From Streptomyces yatensis (GTDB taxonomy: Bacteria; Actinomycetota; Actinomycetes; Streptomycetales; Streptomycetaceae): DNA of 64,000 nucleotides. The notes under the pieces were generated by a model that was not told where the DNA came from, did no database searches, and saw nothing but the letters and a program-made list of their open reading frames with translations. This document shows positions 47,209-60,527 of the stretch, in pieces. The stretch is taken from NCBI RefSeq assembly GCF_018069625.1, contig NZ_CP072941.1:5394001-5458000 (forward strand). The letters run 5' to 3'. Position 1 is the first letter of the stretch; each line of letters begins with the position of its first letter. Made by a program: the position numbers and the translations under genes.

Positions 47209-47318
47209 GGGCGGCGACGGCCCGGTCGCGGTCCGGGGAAGGGGAGGGCGGCGGTCCGCAGCTCGCTACCATGAAGCGCCACGCGCCGGGCGCGTGCGGT
47301 GTGGAAGGAGACGGTGTG

Positions 47319-47729
47319 ATGGACCACGACCGGACCGGCGGGCCGGGCTGGCCCCGCCGCCCCCGTCGGCGTGGCCAGGGCGAGCTGGAGGCGCAGGTGC
47401 TCGCGGCGCTGCGCCGGGCGCCGGGGCCGGTGACCGCCGCATGGGTGCAGGAGCGGATCGAGGGCGAACTCGCCTACACCACGGTCATGACCATCCTGTC
47501 CCGGCTGCACGCCAAGCAGGCCGTGACCCGTGAACGCGCGGGACGCTCCTTCGTCTGGCGGGCGGCCTCGGACGAGGCGGGGCTCGCGGCGCTGCGGATG
47601 CGCCGGGTGCTGGACGGCCAGGACGACCGCGAGGCGGTTCTGGCCAGCTTTGTGACCGGGCTGACCCAGGACGACGAGCGGCTGCTGCGCGACCTGCTGA
47701 GCGATGCGGCGGAGGAGCCGGAGGACTGA
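47319..47729 (+). CDS. BlaI/MecI/CopY-family repressor
   Basis: A 136-residue winged-helix repressor. ELEAQVLAALRRAPGPVTAAWV starts the HTH, and AYTTVMTILSRLHAKQAVTRERAGRSFVW is the BlaI recognition helix and wing, followed by a dimerisation tail. AAGGAG ends 8 bases before ATG 47319; the GTG at 47316 is an alternative. It overlaps nothing but is 3 bases from the M56 peptidase gene, the classical repressor/protease pair of antibiotic or copper response. Confidence 0.92.
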   Translation: MDHDRTGGPGWPRRPRRRGQGELEAQVLAALRRAPGPVTAAWVQERIEGELAYTTVMTILSRLHAKQAVTRERAGRSFVWRAASDEAGLAALRMRRVLDGQDDREAVLASFVTGLTQDDERLLRDLLSDAAEEPED

Positions 47730-47732
47730 CCG

Positions 47733-48680
47733 ATGGGTGTCTTCGTCTTCCTCCCGCTGGTTCTGCCCTTGACGGCGCTGCCGATCGCCCGGCTCGCCGA
47801 ACAGCATCTCCACCCGCGCACCGCCACCCGGCTGCTGACGCTCGTCGGCACCGTCCTCACGGTGTGCTCCACGCTGTGCCTGGGGCTGTTGATGGTCGTC
47901 GGCACGGCACAGCTGCCGGGCAATCCGCTGCCGGACAGCTGGTCGGACCCCGAGGTACGGGCCGCGGTGCCCTGGGACGCGGTGGCCGGAAAGGCGGCGA
48001 TCGGCGCGCTGGGGGCGGTGACCGTGTCCTGTACGGCCACCTGTGTGCGCCATGTACGGGTGCGGCGGCACGCCCGGCTCGCGCTCGCCGGGCTGCCGGA
48101 GTCACCGGTCGCGGTGCTGCCCGACGCCAAGGCGTACGCGTACGCGCTGCCCGGGACCTCCGGGCGGGCGGGGCGGCCGGGCCGGATCGTGGTCTCCACC
48201 GGGATGCTGGACAGCCTCAACCCCCGCGAGCGGCGGGCCCTGATCGCGCATGAGCGCGCCCATCTGACCGCCCGCCACCACCGCTATCTGCTGGCCGCCC
48301 AGCTCGCGGCGCGGGCCAATCCGCTGCTGCGGCCGCTGCGGGCCGCGGTGGACTACTGCGCCGAGCGCTGGGCGGACGAGGAGGCGGCCCGGGAGGTCGG
48401 CGACCGCCGGGTCACGGCGCGGGCGGTCGGCAAGGCCGCCCTGGTCTCCCAGGGTGCGCCGGGACCGGCGCTCGCCGGGTTCGCCGCGCCGGGGCCGGTG
48501 CCGCGGCGGGTCGCGGCGCTGCTGGGGCCGGTGCCGCCGTCCCGGCACTGGCCGCCGACGTGGACGGCGGCGGGGCTGGCCCTGTGGATCGCGGCGGTGG
48601 GCACGGCCGCGTCCGCCCTGTCGTCGGCGAACGCGGCGGTCGCCCTGGTCCTCGTCCTGCACGCCGCGACGCCGCTGTAG
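47733..48680 (+). CDS. M56-family membrane metallopeptidase (BlaR1-like)
   Basis: A 315-residue protein with about four membrane helices (about 3-21, 35-57, 86-104, 287-312) and a cytoplasmic zinc protease motif HERAH in LIAHERAHLTARHH, with a downstream Glu (CAERWADEEA) as probable third ligand. It lacks the extracellular penicillin-binding sensor domain of BlaR1. By analogy it inactivates the adjacent BlaI-type repressor upon a signal; the signal is unknown. No beta-lactamase is nearby. Confidence 0.92.
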   Translation: MGVFVFLPLVLPLTALPIARLAEQHLHPRTATRLLTLVGTVLTVCSTLCLGLLMVVGTAQLPGNPLPDSWSDPEVRAAVPWDAVAGKAAIGALGAVTVSCTATCVRHVRVRRHARLALAGLPESPVAVLPDAKAYAYALPGTSGRAGRPGRIVVSTGMLDSLNPRERRALIAHERAHLTARHHRYLLAAQLAARANPLLRPLRAAVDYCAERWADEEAAREVGDRRVTARAVGKAALVSQGAPGPALAGFAAPGPVPRRVAALLGPVPPSRHWPPTWTAAGLALWIAAVGTAASALSSANAAVALVLVLHAATPL

Positions 48681-48743
48681 GACGCGCGCCTTACGGCTTG
48701 CGCATCGCCAACGACCGTGCGGCTCACGGCGTGCGGGGCCGCC

Positions 48744-49205
48744 TTACAGGTCGAACTCGGCCGGCGGGAGCTCCAGGGTGTAGCACGCCTCGCGGACCAT
48801 GGCCTGCTCGGTCTTGTCGAAGTTGCCGTCGGCGCCTCCGATCACGATGCCGATCTGGATCACGGCGCGCGCCTCGGCGGGCTTCTTCTTGGCCTTGGCG
48901 ACCTCCTGCATCACGCTCACCTTGCCGAAGTCGAAGTCGGTGGTGAGCTTGTTGAGGTAGTCGTTGAAGCGCCGCTGCAGGTCCTCGGCCGGGAAGTTCT
49001 GCAGCACGTCATTGGTGGCGATCAGCTGGGCGACGCGCTGCCGCTCGGACGGCTCGACCGAGCCGTCCGCCGCCGCCACCAGGGCACACATCGCCATGCT
49101 CGCGTCGCGGAACGCGCCGCTCTTCAAGTCGTTCTTCTTCTCGACGAGCTGAGTCTGCATCGTCTGGGCGGATTCCTTGATGCGGTCCCACAGGGCCATG
49201 GCCAC
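48744..49205 (-). CDS. TerB-family tellurite-resistance-like protein
   Basis: A 153-residue helical protein with two acidic metal-binding loops, AAADGSVEPSE (about 44-54) and GGADGNFDKTE (about 124-134), characteristic of TerB. It belongs to the Ter stress system linked to membrane and phage stress. Other ter genes are not adjacent. GTG 49205 lies 5 bases after GGAG; the ATG two codons later is an alternative. Confidence 0.92.
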   Translation of the reverse strand: MAMALWDRIKESAQTMQTQLVEKKNDLKSGAFRDASMAMCALVAAADGSVEPSERQRVAQLIATNDVLQNFPAEDLQRRFNDYLNKLTTDFDFGKVSVMQEVAKAKKKPAEARAVIQIGIVIGGADGNFDKTEQAMVREACYTLELPPAEFDL

Positions 49206-49513
49206 TCACACTCCATAGGGTCGTCAGCATCTACAGTTGTGTAGAAGTTAGCAGGCTGGGTCGGTCAAGGCCGGGCGGATCGGCCCTCTTCATCGCTCTG
49301 TGAACTTCCCGGAGGGGTAAAGAAGTTCCCAAGTCGAGGAGGTGAAGGATGCGCTGGGCTGGGCGTAAACCGTCGTACGCGAGAGCTGAGCCTTTTCGGG
49401 CGAGGCTCGGCGGGCGCCACTATGGTGCGTGGAATGTTCCACTCCGCAACCCCCCACCGAAACCTGGAAAGAGGCGGGATGTTCCCCGCGGGTTCCCCGG
49501 GAGGGCGTATGTG
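49206..49513. other. Divergent intergenic region
   Basis: No gene seen. It carries an AT-richer patch near 49235-49245 that could be the terB promoter and a small palindrome TGGAATGTTCCA (49430-49441) ahead of the acyltransferase gene, a possible regulator site. Confidence 0.45.
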
Positions 49514-50659
49514 ATGAACGTCTCGTCCTTACTGCCCGCGCGGCGGGCACCGGCGACCCCGCCCCCCGAGGCGGTACCGGCCTCGTCCCCCGCGCCGAAA
49601 CAACGTGACGCGTTCTTCGACAACGCCAAGTACCTGGCGATCGTGCTGGTCGCGATGGGACATGCGTGGGAGCCCCTGCGGGGCGGCAGCAGAGCGGCGG
49701 CCGCGCTCTATATGACCGTCTACACCTTCCATATGCCGGCGTTCGTGCTCATCTCCGGCTACTTCTCACGGAGTTTCGACGTCCGGCCGGACCGGCTCAG
49801 GCGCCTGATCACGGGGGTCGCCGTCCCGTACCTCCTCTTCGAGGTCGCGTACACCCTCTTCAAGCGGTGGGCGGACGACGATCCGTCCTATCCGATCACC
49901 CCGCTCGACCCGTGGTACCTGACCTGGTTCCTGATCGCGCTCTTCGTCTGGCGGCTGACCACGCCGCTGTGGCGGATCGCCCGGTGGCCGGTGGCGCTGG
50001 CGCTCACCGTCGCCGCGCTCGCCACCTGCTCCCCGAACATCGGTGACGACCTCGATCTGCAGCGGGTGCTGCAGTTCCTGCCCTTCTTCGTGCTGGGGCT
50101 GCACCTGCGGCCGGAGCACTTCCGGATGCTGCGCCGACGCGGGGTCAGACGGCTGTCCGTGCCCGTGGCCGCCGCCGCGGTGGTCTTCGCCTACTGGGCC
50201 GTGCCGCGGATGAACCCGGCGTGGCTCTACCGCCGGGACAGCGCGCAGGAGCTCGGTGCGCCGTGGTGGGCCGGGCCGGTGATGACGTTCGCGCTCTTCG
50301 GCTGCTCCATGGTGCTCACCGTGTGCTTCCTCGCCTGGGTGCCCCGGCGCCGGATGTGGTTCACGGTGCTCGGCGCGGGGACGCTGTACGGCTATCTGCT
50401 GCACGGCTTCCTCGCCAAGGGCTCCCGCTTCTGGGACTGGTACGACCACCCGTGGCTGCACCGGCCGCTGGGGGAGATCGCGGTGACGGCGGTGGCGGTG
50501 GCCGTGGTGACCGCCCTGTGCACACCGCCCGTCCAGCGGATGTTCCGGTTCGCGATGGAGCCGCGGATGGAGTGGGCCTTCCGGCCGGCCGCGCGCTCCG
50601 GCGGCGGGACCGCCGCCGACCGGGCCCGGGCCGACCGGCCCGACAGCGCATTCGTGTGA
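49514..50659 (+). CDS. Acyltransferase-3 family membrane protein
   Basis: A 381-residue protein with about ten membrane helices. KQRDAFFDNAKYLAIVLVAMGHAWEPL near residue 28 holds the family's Asp-Asn and catalytic His (GHAW), and TFHMPAFVLISGYFS is the second signature. These enzymes acylate sugars or surface polymers. ATG 49514 follows GGGAGGG. The C-terminal 35 residues are charged and disordered. Substrate unknown. Confidence 0.9.
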   Translation: MNVSSLLPARRAPATPPPEAVPASSPAPKQRDAFFDNAKYLAIVLVAMGHAWEPLRGGSRAAAALYMTVYTFHMPAFVLISGYFSRSFDVRPDRLRRLITGVAVPYLLFEVAYTLFKRWADDDPSYPITPLDPWYLTWFLIALFVWRLTTPLWRIARWPVALALTVAALATCSPNIGDDLDLQRVLQFLPFFVLGLHLRPEHFRMLRRRGVRRLSVPVAAAAVVFAYWAVPRMNPAWLYRRDSAQELGAPWWAGPVMTFALFGCSMVLTVCFLAWVPRRRMWFTVLGAGTLYGYLLHGFLAKGSRFWDWYDHPWLHRPLGEIAVTAVAVAVVTALCTPPVQRMFRFAMEPRMEWAFRPAARSGGGTAADRARADRPDSAFV

Positions 50660-53098
<2,439 letters not shown>

Positions 53099-53113
53099 GG
53101 GGCTCGGGGCCGG

Positions 53114-53149
53114 CCGCCCCGCCGTGACCGACGGGACACGGCGGGGCGG
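53114..53149 (+). terminator. Terminator of geosmin synthase
   Basis: Perfect 13-base arms CCGCCCCGCCGTG (53114-53126) and CACGGCGGGGCGG (53137-53149), 16 bases past the stop. Confidence 0.85.
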
Positions 53150-53290
53150 TCGCTTGCCGGCCTGACCGGGCCGACCGGCCTGACCCCGGCCGTCCGGACC
53201 GATGTCCCGGCCCCAGGTGCTCTTCCCTCGACCGGCCGCTTCCCGAACCATGGGTTCTGCCCCTGGGCCCCGTAAGGAAGGCGAGCGACC

Positions 53291-54715
53291 GTGACGACGA
53301 CGGATGACGACCTCTGCTTCAGGACCGCGCTGGACCTCAGCCGCCTGCTGCGCACCCGCGAGCTGTCCGCGCGCGAGCTGCTCGAGGCCCATCTGGCCCG
53401 TATCGAACGGGTCAACCCGGCCGTCAACGCGATCGTCACGCTCGTCGCGGACCGTGCCCGCGAGGCCGCCGAACGGGCCGATGAGCGGATCGCGGCGGGG
53501 GAGGAGCTCGGGCCGCTGCACGGGCTGCCCATCGCCCACAAGGACACCCACAACACCGCGGGCATCCGCACCACCCATGGCTCGCCGCTCGCCGACGGCG
53601 TGCCCGACCAGGACGATCTGCTGATCGAACGGATCCGGGCCGCCGGGGCGATCACCATCGGCAAGACCAACGTGCCCGAGTTCGGGGCCGGGTCACACAC
53701 GTTCAACCCGATCTTCGGTGCCACCCACAACCCGTACGACCTGGGCCGCAGCGCGGGCGGCAGCAGCGGGGGCGCGGCGGCCGCGCTGGCCTCCGGCATG
53801 ATCCCGATCGCGGACGGCAGCGACACCGGCGGTTCGCTGCGCAATCCGGCCTCGTTCTGCAATGTCGTCGGTCTGCGCCCGTCGCCCGGGCGCGTCCCCG
53901 GCTGGCCCGCCGCGACCGCCTGGAGCACGCTCAACGTCAGGGGCCCGCTGGCCCGTTCCGTGGCCGACGCCGCCCTGCTGCTGTCCGCCGTCGCCGGACC
54001 CGACGCACGGTCGCCGATCGCCCTGGAGGAGCCCGGCGCACGCTTCGCCCGCCCCCTGGAGCGCGATCTGACGGGGCTGCGGGTGGCCTGGTCGCCGGAT
54101 CTCGGGGGGCTGGTGCCGGTCGAGCCCGAGGTGGCCGCGGCGGTCGAGTCGGCGGTCGAGGTCTTCGGCGACCTCGGCTGCGTCGTGGAGCGGGCCTGCC
54201 CGGACCTGACCGAGGCCGAGGAGGTCTTCCGTACGCTGCGCGCCTCGATGTTCGAGGTCGCCTTCGGCGCGCTCATGGACCGCCACCCCGACGGGCTGAA
54301 GCAGACGATCCGGGAGAACACCGAGGAGGGGCGCAAGCTCAGCGGGCCGGACGTCGCCCGCGCGGAGGTGCTGCACACTCAGCTCTACCACCGCGTCCGG
54401 GAGTTCTTCGGCCGCTATGACGTGCTGCTGCTCCCGGTGAGCCAGGTGCTGCCCTTCGACGTCGGCATCGAGTACCCGACCGAGGTCGCCGGGGTGGCCA
54501 TGGACGACTATCTGGACTGGATGCGCTCGGCGTATCTGATCAGCTCGACCGGCAGCCCCGCGCTGTCCGTACCGGCCGGGTTCACACCCGGCGGGCTGCC
54601 CGTCGGGCTGCAGATCGTCGGGCCGCACCGGGCGGACTTCGCGGTCCTCCAGGTCGGCCACGCCTTCGAGCAGGCCACCGGGCACTGGCGGCGGCGCCCG
54701 GCGGGCATCGGGTGA
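53291..54715 (+). CDS. Amidase-signature family hydrolase
   Basis: A 474-residue amidase. The Ser-cisSer-Lys triad is visible: Lys in PIAHKD, the cis-Ser in SAGGSSGGAAAALASGM, and the nucleophile in DGSDTGGSLRNPASF. The family cleaves amide bonds of many substrates; the length is standard and no GatB/GatC genes adjoin, so it is not the glutamyl-tRNA amidotransferase subunit. GTG 53291 follows AAGGAAGG. The oxidoreductase follows on the same strand, suggesting a shared catabolic route. Confidence 0.92.
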   Translation: MTTTDDDLCFRTALDLSRLLRTRELSARELLEAHLARIERVNPAVNAIVTLVADRAREAAERADERIAAGEELGPLHGLPIAHKDTHNTAGIRTTHGSPLADGVPDQDDLLIERIRAAGAITIGKTNVPEFGAGSHTFNPIFGATHNPYDLGRSAGGSSGGAAAALASGMIPIADGSDTGGSLRNPASFCNVVGLRPSPGRVPGWPAATAWSTLNVRGPLARSVADAALLLSAVAGPDARSPIALEEPGARFARPLERDLTGLRVAWSPDLGGLVPVEPEVAAAVESAVEVFGDLGCVVERACPDLTEAEEVFRTLRASMFEVAFGALMDRHPDGLKQTIRENTEEGRKLSGPDVARAEVLHTQLYHRVREFFGRYDVLLLPVSQVLPFDVGIEYPTEVAGVAMDDYLDWMRSAYLISSTGSPALSVPAGFTPGGLPVGLQIVGPHRADFAVLQVGHAFEQATGHWRRRPAGIG

Positions 54716-54804
54716 CCGAGGGCGCACACCAGGGCGGCGGGGCGGTGCCGCGTCCGGCCGCCACCGCCGATGATGACGTTCCACGCATTGGAAGGAGCAC
54801 ATCC

Positions 54805-56070
54805 GTGCCCTCTGCCACCGGCCCGTCCCGCCCTCCCCGCAGCGCCATCGTCATCGGCGCCGGCATGGTCGGCCTCGCCACCGCCTGGTCGCTGCGGAAC
54901 CGCGGCGTCGAGGTCACCGTCGTGGAGCGGCGTCACCCCGCGGCCGGGGCGTCCTGGGGGAACGCCGGCTGGCTGTCCCCGGCCCTGACGCTGCCGCTGC
55001 CCGAACCGGCCGCGCTCCGCTACGGGCTGCGCAGCCTGGTCTCCCCCGAGTCGCCCGTCTACATACCGCCCCGCCCCGATCCCCGGCTCGCCCGCTTCCT
55101 GCTCTCCTTCACCCGGAACTGCACCCCGCGCCGCTGGCGGGTGCTGGCCGCCACCTTCGCCACGCTGAACCGCCGGGCGCTGGAGGCGTACGACGCCCTC
55201 GCGGCGGACGGCGTCGCCGAGCCGACCCGGCCCGCCGAACCCTGTCTGCTCGCCTTCCGCACCGCGGCCGAGCGCGCCGCGATGGCCGAGGAGCTGGAGC
55301 GGGCCCGCGCGGCCGGTTTCTCGATCGCGTACGAGCAGATCGACGGGGACCGGGCCCGCGAGCTGGAGCCGACGCTCGGCGACGGCATCGGTGCGGCCCT
55401 CGAACTCCACGGCCAGCGCTATCTGAACCCGGGGAACTTCGTCGGCGCGCTGGCCGACGCGGTGCGCGAGCGCGGCGGCGAGATCCTGGAGGGGACGGAG
55501 GTGTCCGGAATCCGGGACCTCGGGCAGGGCGTGGCCGTCGCCACTTCCCGGGGCCAACTCCGCGCGGACGTCGCCGTCGTGGCCACCGGCGCTTGGCTGG
55601 ACGGGCTGGTCCGGCCGTTCGGGGTGCGGGTGCCGGTCCAGGCCGGACGCGGCTACAGCTTCAGCGTGCCGGCCGAGGGCGCCCCCACCCGCCCCACGTA
55701 TCTGGCCGCCCAGAAGGTCGTCTGCACCCCGCTGGGCGAGGGCCGGGTGCGGGTCGCCGGGATGATGGAACTGGCGCCCGTGGAACGGCCGGTGGACCCG
55801 CGCCGCATCCAGGCGATCATCGCGGCGGCCGGTCCGCTGCTGCCCGGCATCGACTGGGAGGCCCGCAAGGACACCTGGGTCGGCGCCCGCCCCTGCACCC
55901 CCGACGGACTGCCCCTGGTCGGCCCGACCGCCTCCCCGCGCGTCTACGTCAACGGCGGCCACGGCATGTGGGGTGTGGCCCTCGGCCCGCTCAGCGGACG
56001 GCTGCTGGCCGACGCCATCGCGACCGGCACCTCCCCGGCCGAACTGGCGCCGCTGCATCCGCTGCGCTGA
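54805..56070 (+). CDS. FAD-dependent amino-acid oxidoreductase (DadA-like)
   Basis: A 421-residue DAO-superfamily flavoprotein. The dinucleotide fold reads IVIGAGMVGLATAWSL (about 12-27), followed by WGNAGWLSPA and a C-terminal NGGHGMWGVALGPLSGRLLAD, the pattern of D-amino-acid dehydrogenase subunits. It oxidises amino or imino acids, probably at the membrane. GTG 54805 is 7 bases after GGAAGGAG; a frame from 54712 overlaps the amidase stop and is less likely. Pairing with an amidase suggests amide release then deamination. Confidence 0.9.
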   Translation: MPSATGPSRPPRSAIVIGAGMVGLATAWSLRNRGVEVTVVERRHPAAGASWGNAGWLSPALTLPLPEPAALRYGLRSLVSPESPVYIPPRPDPRLARFLLSFTRNCTPRRWRVLAATFATLNRRALEAYDALAADGVAEPTRPAEPCLLAFRTAAERAAMAEELERARAAGFSIAYEQIDGDRARELEPTLGDGIGAALELHGQRYLNPGNFVGALADAVRERGGEILEGTEVSGIRDLGQGVAVATSRGQLRADVAVVATGAWLDGLVRPFGVRVPVQAGRGYSFSVPAEGAPTRPTYLAAQKVVCTPLGEGRVRVAGMMELAPVERPVDPRRIQAIIAAAGPLLPGIDWEARKDTWVGARPCTPDGLPLVGPTASPRVYVNGGHGMWGVALGPLSGRLLADAIATGTSPAELAPLHPLR

Positions 56071-56109
56071 TCCGCGGCCGTCCCCGGGCTCAGCCTCCGA
56101 TTCTCTCCC

Positions 56110-56149
56110 TGTCGTCTCCTGTCGTCCGCTGTCGTCCGCTGTCGTCGCG
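56110..56149. repeat. 10-bp tandem repeat, four copies
   Basis: Units of CTGTCGTCCG type at 56110-56149 lie after the oxidoreductase stop and before the SRPBCC gene. No coding sense. Confidence 0.7.
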
Positions 56150-56234
56150 TCGATCGTCCGAGGGCATGTTTTGGCGCAGCACTCTCGGAAACCCGCCGTG
56201 GTGAGCGACACGACCACATCGAAAGGAGTCACCG

Positions 56235-56693
56235 ATGAGCACCGTGCGGGAGTCCGTCGAGGTTGGGGTTCCGCTCCACACCGCCTACAACCAGTGGACG
56301 CAGTTCACCGAGTTCCCGAGGTTCATGGAAGGTGTGGACCAGGTCACCCAGGTGGACGAACGCCACAACCACTGGGCGACCTCCATCGCCGGTGTGCACC
56401 GGGAGTTCGACACCGAGATCGTGGATCAGCTTCCCGACGAGCGCATCGCATGGCGGACCACCTCCGGTGAGGTGCAGCAGCAGGGCCTGGTGACCTTCGA
56501 GCCCCTCGACGAGCGCCACACCCGGGTCAATCTGGCCCTGGTCTTCCAGCCGAGCGGGATGGCGGAGAAGGCCGCGGACATGACCGGGACGCTCGACCGG
56601 CGGGTGAAGGGGGACCTGCGGAGGTTCAAGGACTTCATCGAGCGGCGGGGCGAGGCGGAAGGCGCCTGGCGCGGCCGGATCTCCCCCGGCTGA
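56235..56693 (+). CDS. SRPBCC-family protein (polyketide cyclase-like/COQ10-like)
   Basis: A 152-residue START-like protein: ESVEVGVPLHTAYNQWTQFTEFPRFM begins the helix-grip fold, RIAWRTTSGEVQQQGLVTFEPLD forms the sheet, and a C-terminal helix (KGDLRRFKDFIERR) closes the cavity. It binds a hydrophobic ligand; no catalytic residue can be named. GAAAGGAG precedes ATG 56235. A strong terminator follows. Confidence 0.9.
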   Translation: MSTVRESVEVGVPLHTAYNQWTQFTEFPRFMEGVDQVTQVDERHNHWATSIAGVHREFDTEIVDQLPDERIAWRTTSGEVQQQGLVTFEPLDERHTRVNLALVFQPSGMAEKAADMTGTLDRRVKGDLRRFKDFIERRGEAEGAWRGRISPG

Positions 56694-56747
56694 CCCCATC
56701 GCGCGGTCGGCTCTCCCCCGGCCGACCGTACCGATTCCGTCCGTCCA

Positions 56748-56780
56748 TGAGGGCGCCGACCGCACCGGTCGGCGCCCTCA
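56748..56780 (+). terminator. Terminator after SRPBCC gene
   Basis: Perfect 15-base arms TGAGGGCGCCGACCG (56748-56762) and CGGTCGGCGCCCTCA (56766-56780) with a 3-base loop. Confidence 0.85.
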
Positions 56781-56838
56781 GGCGCGTCCCATCCCTCAGA
56801 TCTTGCTCATCCGGTCATACCGGGAGCAAGCTGGATGT

Positions 56839-57618
56839 ATGGGTGTTCAAACGGCGCCTACGCTGATCACATCCGTACAGCGGGCCTTCCGGCTGATGGA
56901 GGCGGTGGGCGCGCATGAGGGCGGTGCGCCGGCCAAGCGGCTCGCACGGGAGACGGGGCTGCCGCTGGCGACCACGTACCACCTGCTGCGGACGCTGGTC
57001 CACGACGGCTATGTGCGCCGGCTGGACGACGGCGGTTTCGTGATCGGCGACAAGCTGCGCACCCTCGAGTCCGGAAGCCGGGAACAGGCGCTGCTCGCCC
57101 GGGTCCGGCCCACCCTGACCGCGCTGCGCGACGAGCTCTCCGCCGCCGCCTACCTCACCTTCTACGACGAGGGCGAGATCCGGGTCGTGGACATCGTGGA
57201 CGGCCCGCAGGCACCCCGGGTCGATCTGTGGGTGGGGTGCGAGGAAGCCGGGCACGCCACCGCGCTGGGCAAATGCGTACTGCGCGAGCTGGACGACGAC
57301 GCCCGCCATGACTATCTGTCCCGCCATCCGCTCGTCGATCTCACCCCGCGCACCGTCACCCGCTCCGACGATCTGCTGCGCCGGCTGGACTCCCCGACCG
57401 GCAGTCCGCTGGTCGCGGACCTGGAGGAGTACGCCCTGGGCACGGTCTGCTTCGCGGTGCCGATCTCCTACGGGGACCGGATCGGCTCGCTCGGGATCTC
57501 GCTGCCGGCGGACCGGCTGGCCCGGCTGGCCCGGCTGGATCCGCATCGTGAGCGGTTCCGGACCCATCTGGTCCCGACGGCGAACCGGGTGAGCAGGCAC
57601 CTCTCGCTCACTATCTGA
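56839..57618 (+). CDS. IclR-family regulator
   Basis: A 259-residue regulator with an N-terminal winged HTH (about 8-70: AFRLMEAVGAHEGGAPAKRLA, TGLPLATTYHLLRTLVHDGYV) and an IclR effector domain (about 85-255: GHATALGKCVLREL, CFAVPISYGDRIGSLGISLP). ATG 56839 is the first credible start; a longer frame begins at 56803. It is separated by a terminator from the amidase operon but could still regulate it, since IclR proteins often control neighbouring catabolic genes. Confidence 0.92.
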   Translation: MGVQTAPTLITSVQRAFRLMEAVGAHEGGAPAKRLARETGLPLATTYHLLRTLVHDGYVRRLDDGGFVIGDKLRTLESGSREQALLARVRPTLTALRDELSAAAYLTFYDEGEIRVVDIVDGPQAPRVDLWVGCEEAGHATALGKCVLRELDDDARHDYLSRHPLVDLTPRTVTRSDDLLRRLDSPTGSPLVADLEEYALGTVCFAVPISYGDRIGSLGISLPADRLARLARLDPHRERFRTHLVPTANRVSRHLSLTI

Positions 57619-57720
57619 AAACGCCGCCCTTGCCGAACCTATGGAATCGCTGTTTCTCTGGATGTAACGGACATTTCCGGTATCACTTGTCCCCAGTGGA
57701 AGAGAGCAGCGAAGCAGGTC

Positions 57721-58854
57721 ATGTTCCCGGCCCGACTCCGCCCATCCGACCCTGACCACCCTGACCAGCTGATCGGCCGTCGGCACCTCGCCCCCGCGGT
57801 CCCCGTCGTCATCATTTGTGGGGTGGCCCTGCTGGCCCTCGTCACCTCGGAGGGGCTGGCCTGGCTGCCCCTGCTCGCCGTCGGCCCGGCGCTCGCCGCC
57901 GCGCAATGCGGACCGTACGGGGTGATCCGCATCGGGCTGCTCGCCGTGGCGGTGGGCGCGTTCCTGGGCACCCAGGGCGCGGAGCCGGTGCGCACCCAGG
58001 CGATCCTGCTGGCCACGCCCGCCGCCGTGGCCCTGGCGAGCTGTGGGGCCAGCGCCCTGCGCAGACGTCGTGAGCGGGTCCTCGCCGACGTCCGCTCGGT
58101 CGCCGAGGCCGCCCAGAACGCCCTGCTCCAACCGGTGCCCTCCCGGGTCGGCCAGTTCCAGGTGGCCGTCCGCTACAGCGCCGCTGCCGCGGAGGCACGG
58201 GTGGGCGGCGATCTCTACGCCCTGCTGCCCACCCCGTACGGAATCCGGCTGATCGTCGGCGATGTGCGCGGCAAGGGGCTGCCCGCGGTGAGCACCGCCG
58301 GGCTGGTGCTCGGTGTCTTCCGCGAGGCCGCCTACGACGAACCCGATCTGCTCGACGTCGTCGCCAGGATCGAGCGCAGCCTGTCCCGCAACCTGGCACC
58401 CGACGACTTCGTGACCGCCGTGGTCGCCGGATACCCCAGCGACGGCCGGATGGAGCTCGTCAACTGCGGACACGCCCCGCCGCTGCTGGTCGGCGAGTCC
58501 GGGGTCATCGCCGTCGAGCCCACCCACCCGGCCCCGCCGCTCGGTCTGGCCTCCCTGGGCGGCGATCGGCCGAGCCTCCAAGTGGTGCCGTTCGCGGGCG
58601 GGGACCAGCTGCTGCTCTACACCGACGGGGTCATCGAGGCGCGGGACCGCGGCCGGGAGTACTTCCCGCTGCTGGAGCGGGTGCCGCGGCACGTCTGCGA
58701 CGAGCCGTCCCGCACGCTCGCCTCGCTCCACGACGAACTGCTGACCCATGTGGGCGGGCGGCTCCACGACGACGCGGCGCTGCTGCTGCTCCGCAAGCCG
58801 GTGCTGGGCGCGGTGCGCGCGGCGGTCGACATGCCGTTGGCGTCGTCGGCGTGA
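57721..58854 (+). CDS. PP2C/SpoIIE-type serine phosphatase, membrane-bound
   Basis: A 377-residue protein with three to four N-terminal membrane helices (about 26-48, 50-66, 70-84, 92-110), a short linker helix and a SpoIIE/RsbU phosphatase domain (about 130-360): RVGGDLYALLPT and LIVGDVRGKGLPA carry metal-binding Asp, and LLYTDGVIEARD another. No GAF or PAS sensor is present. Such phosphatases activate anti-anti-sigma factors; the SigB-type sigma genes at 34-36 kb are possible distant targets. Confidence 0.92.
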   Translation: MFPARLRPSDPDHPDQLIGRRHLAPAVPVVIICGVALLALVTSEGLAWLPLLAVGPALAAAQCGPYGVIRIGLLAVAVGAFLGTQGAEPVRTQAILLATPAAVALASCGASALRRRRERVLADVRSVAEAAQNALLQPVPSRVGQFQVAVRYSAAAAEARVGGDLYALLPTPYGIRLIVGDVRGKGLPAVSTAGLVLGVFREAAYDEPDLLDVVARIERSLSRNLAPDDFVTAVVAGYPSDGRMELVNCGHAPPLLVGESGVIAVEPTHPAPPLGLASLGGDRPSLQVVPFAGGDQLLLYTDGVIEARDRGREYFPLLERVPRHVCDEPSRTLASLHDELLTHVGGRLHDDAALLLLRKPVLGAVRAAVDMPLASSA

Positions 58855-58897
58855 ACCGCATGCGGCTGAGCGGAGCCGTGCAGCAGGGCGCGACGGC

Positions 58898-60325
<1,428 letters not shown>

Positions 60326-60527
60326 TCACCACGGCGGCGCGCCCAGGGAGTCGCTCGCGGACCGGGAAGATCAGGCGATGGTGGAGCCTGCTCCACCCCG
60401 GGGCGGGGGCCGTACCACCTGCGGGTACGGGACTGTGCTCTCTCCCGCGCGACCGCGCCCGTTCCTAGCGTTCTCGGTGACCGGCGGACCCGTTCGATCC
60501 GCCCGGAGTCGACGGAGGGGCGGACCG

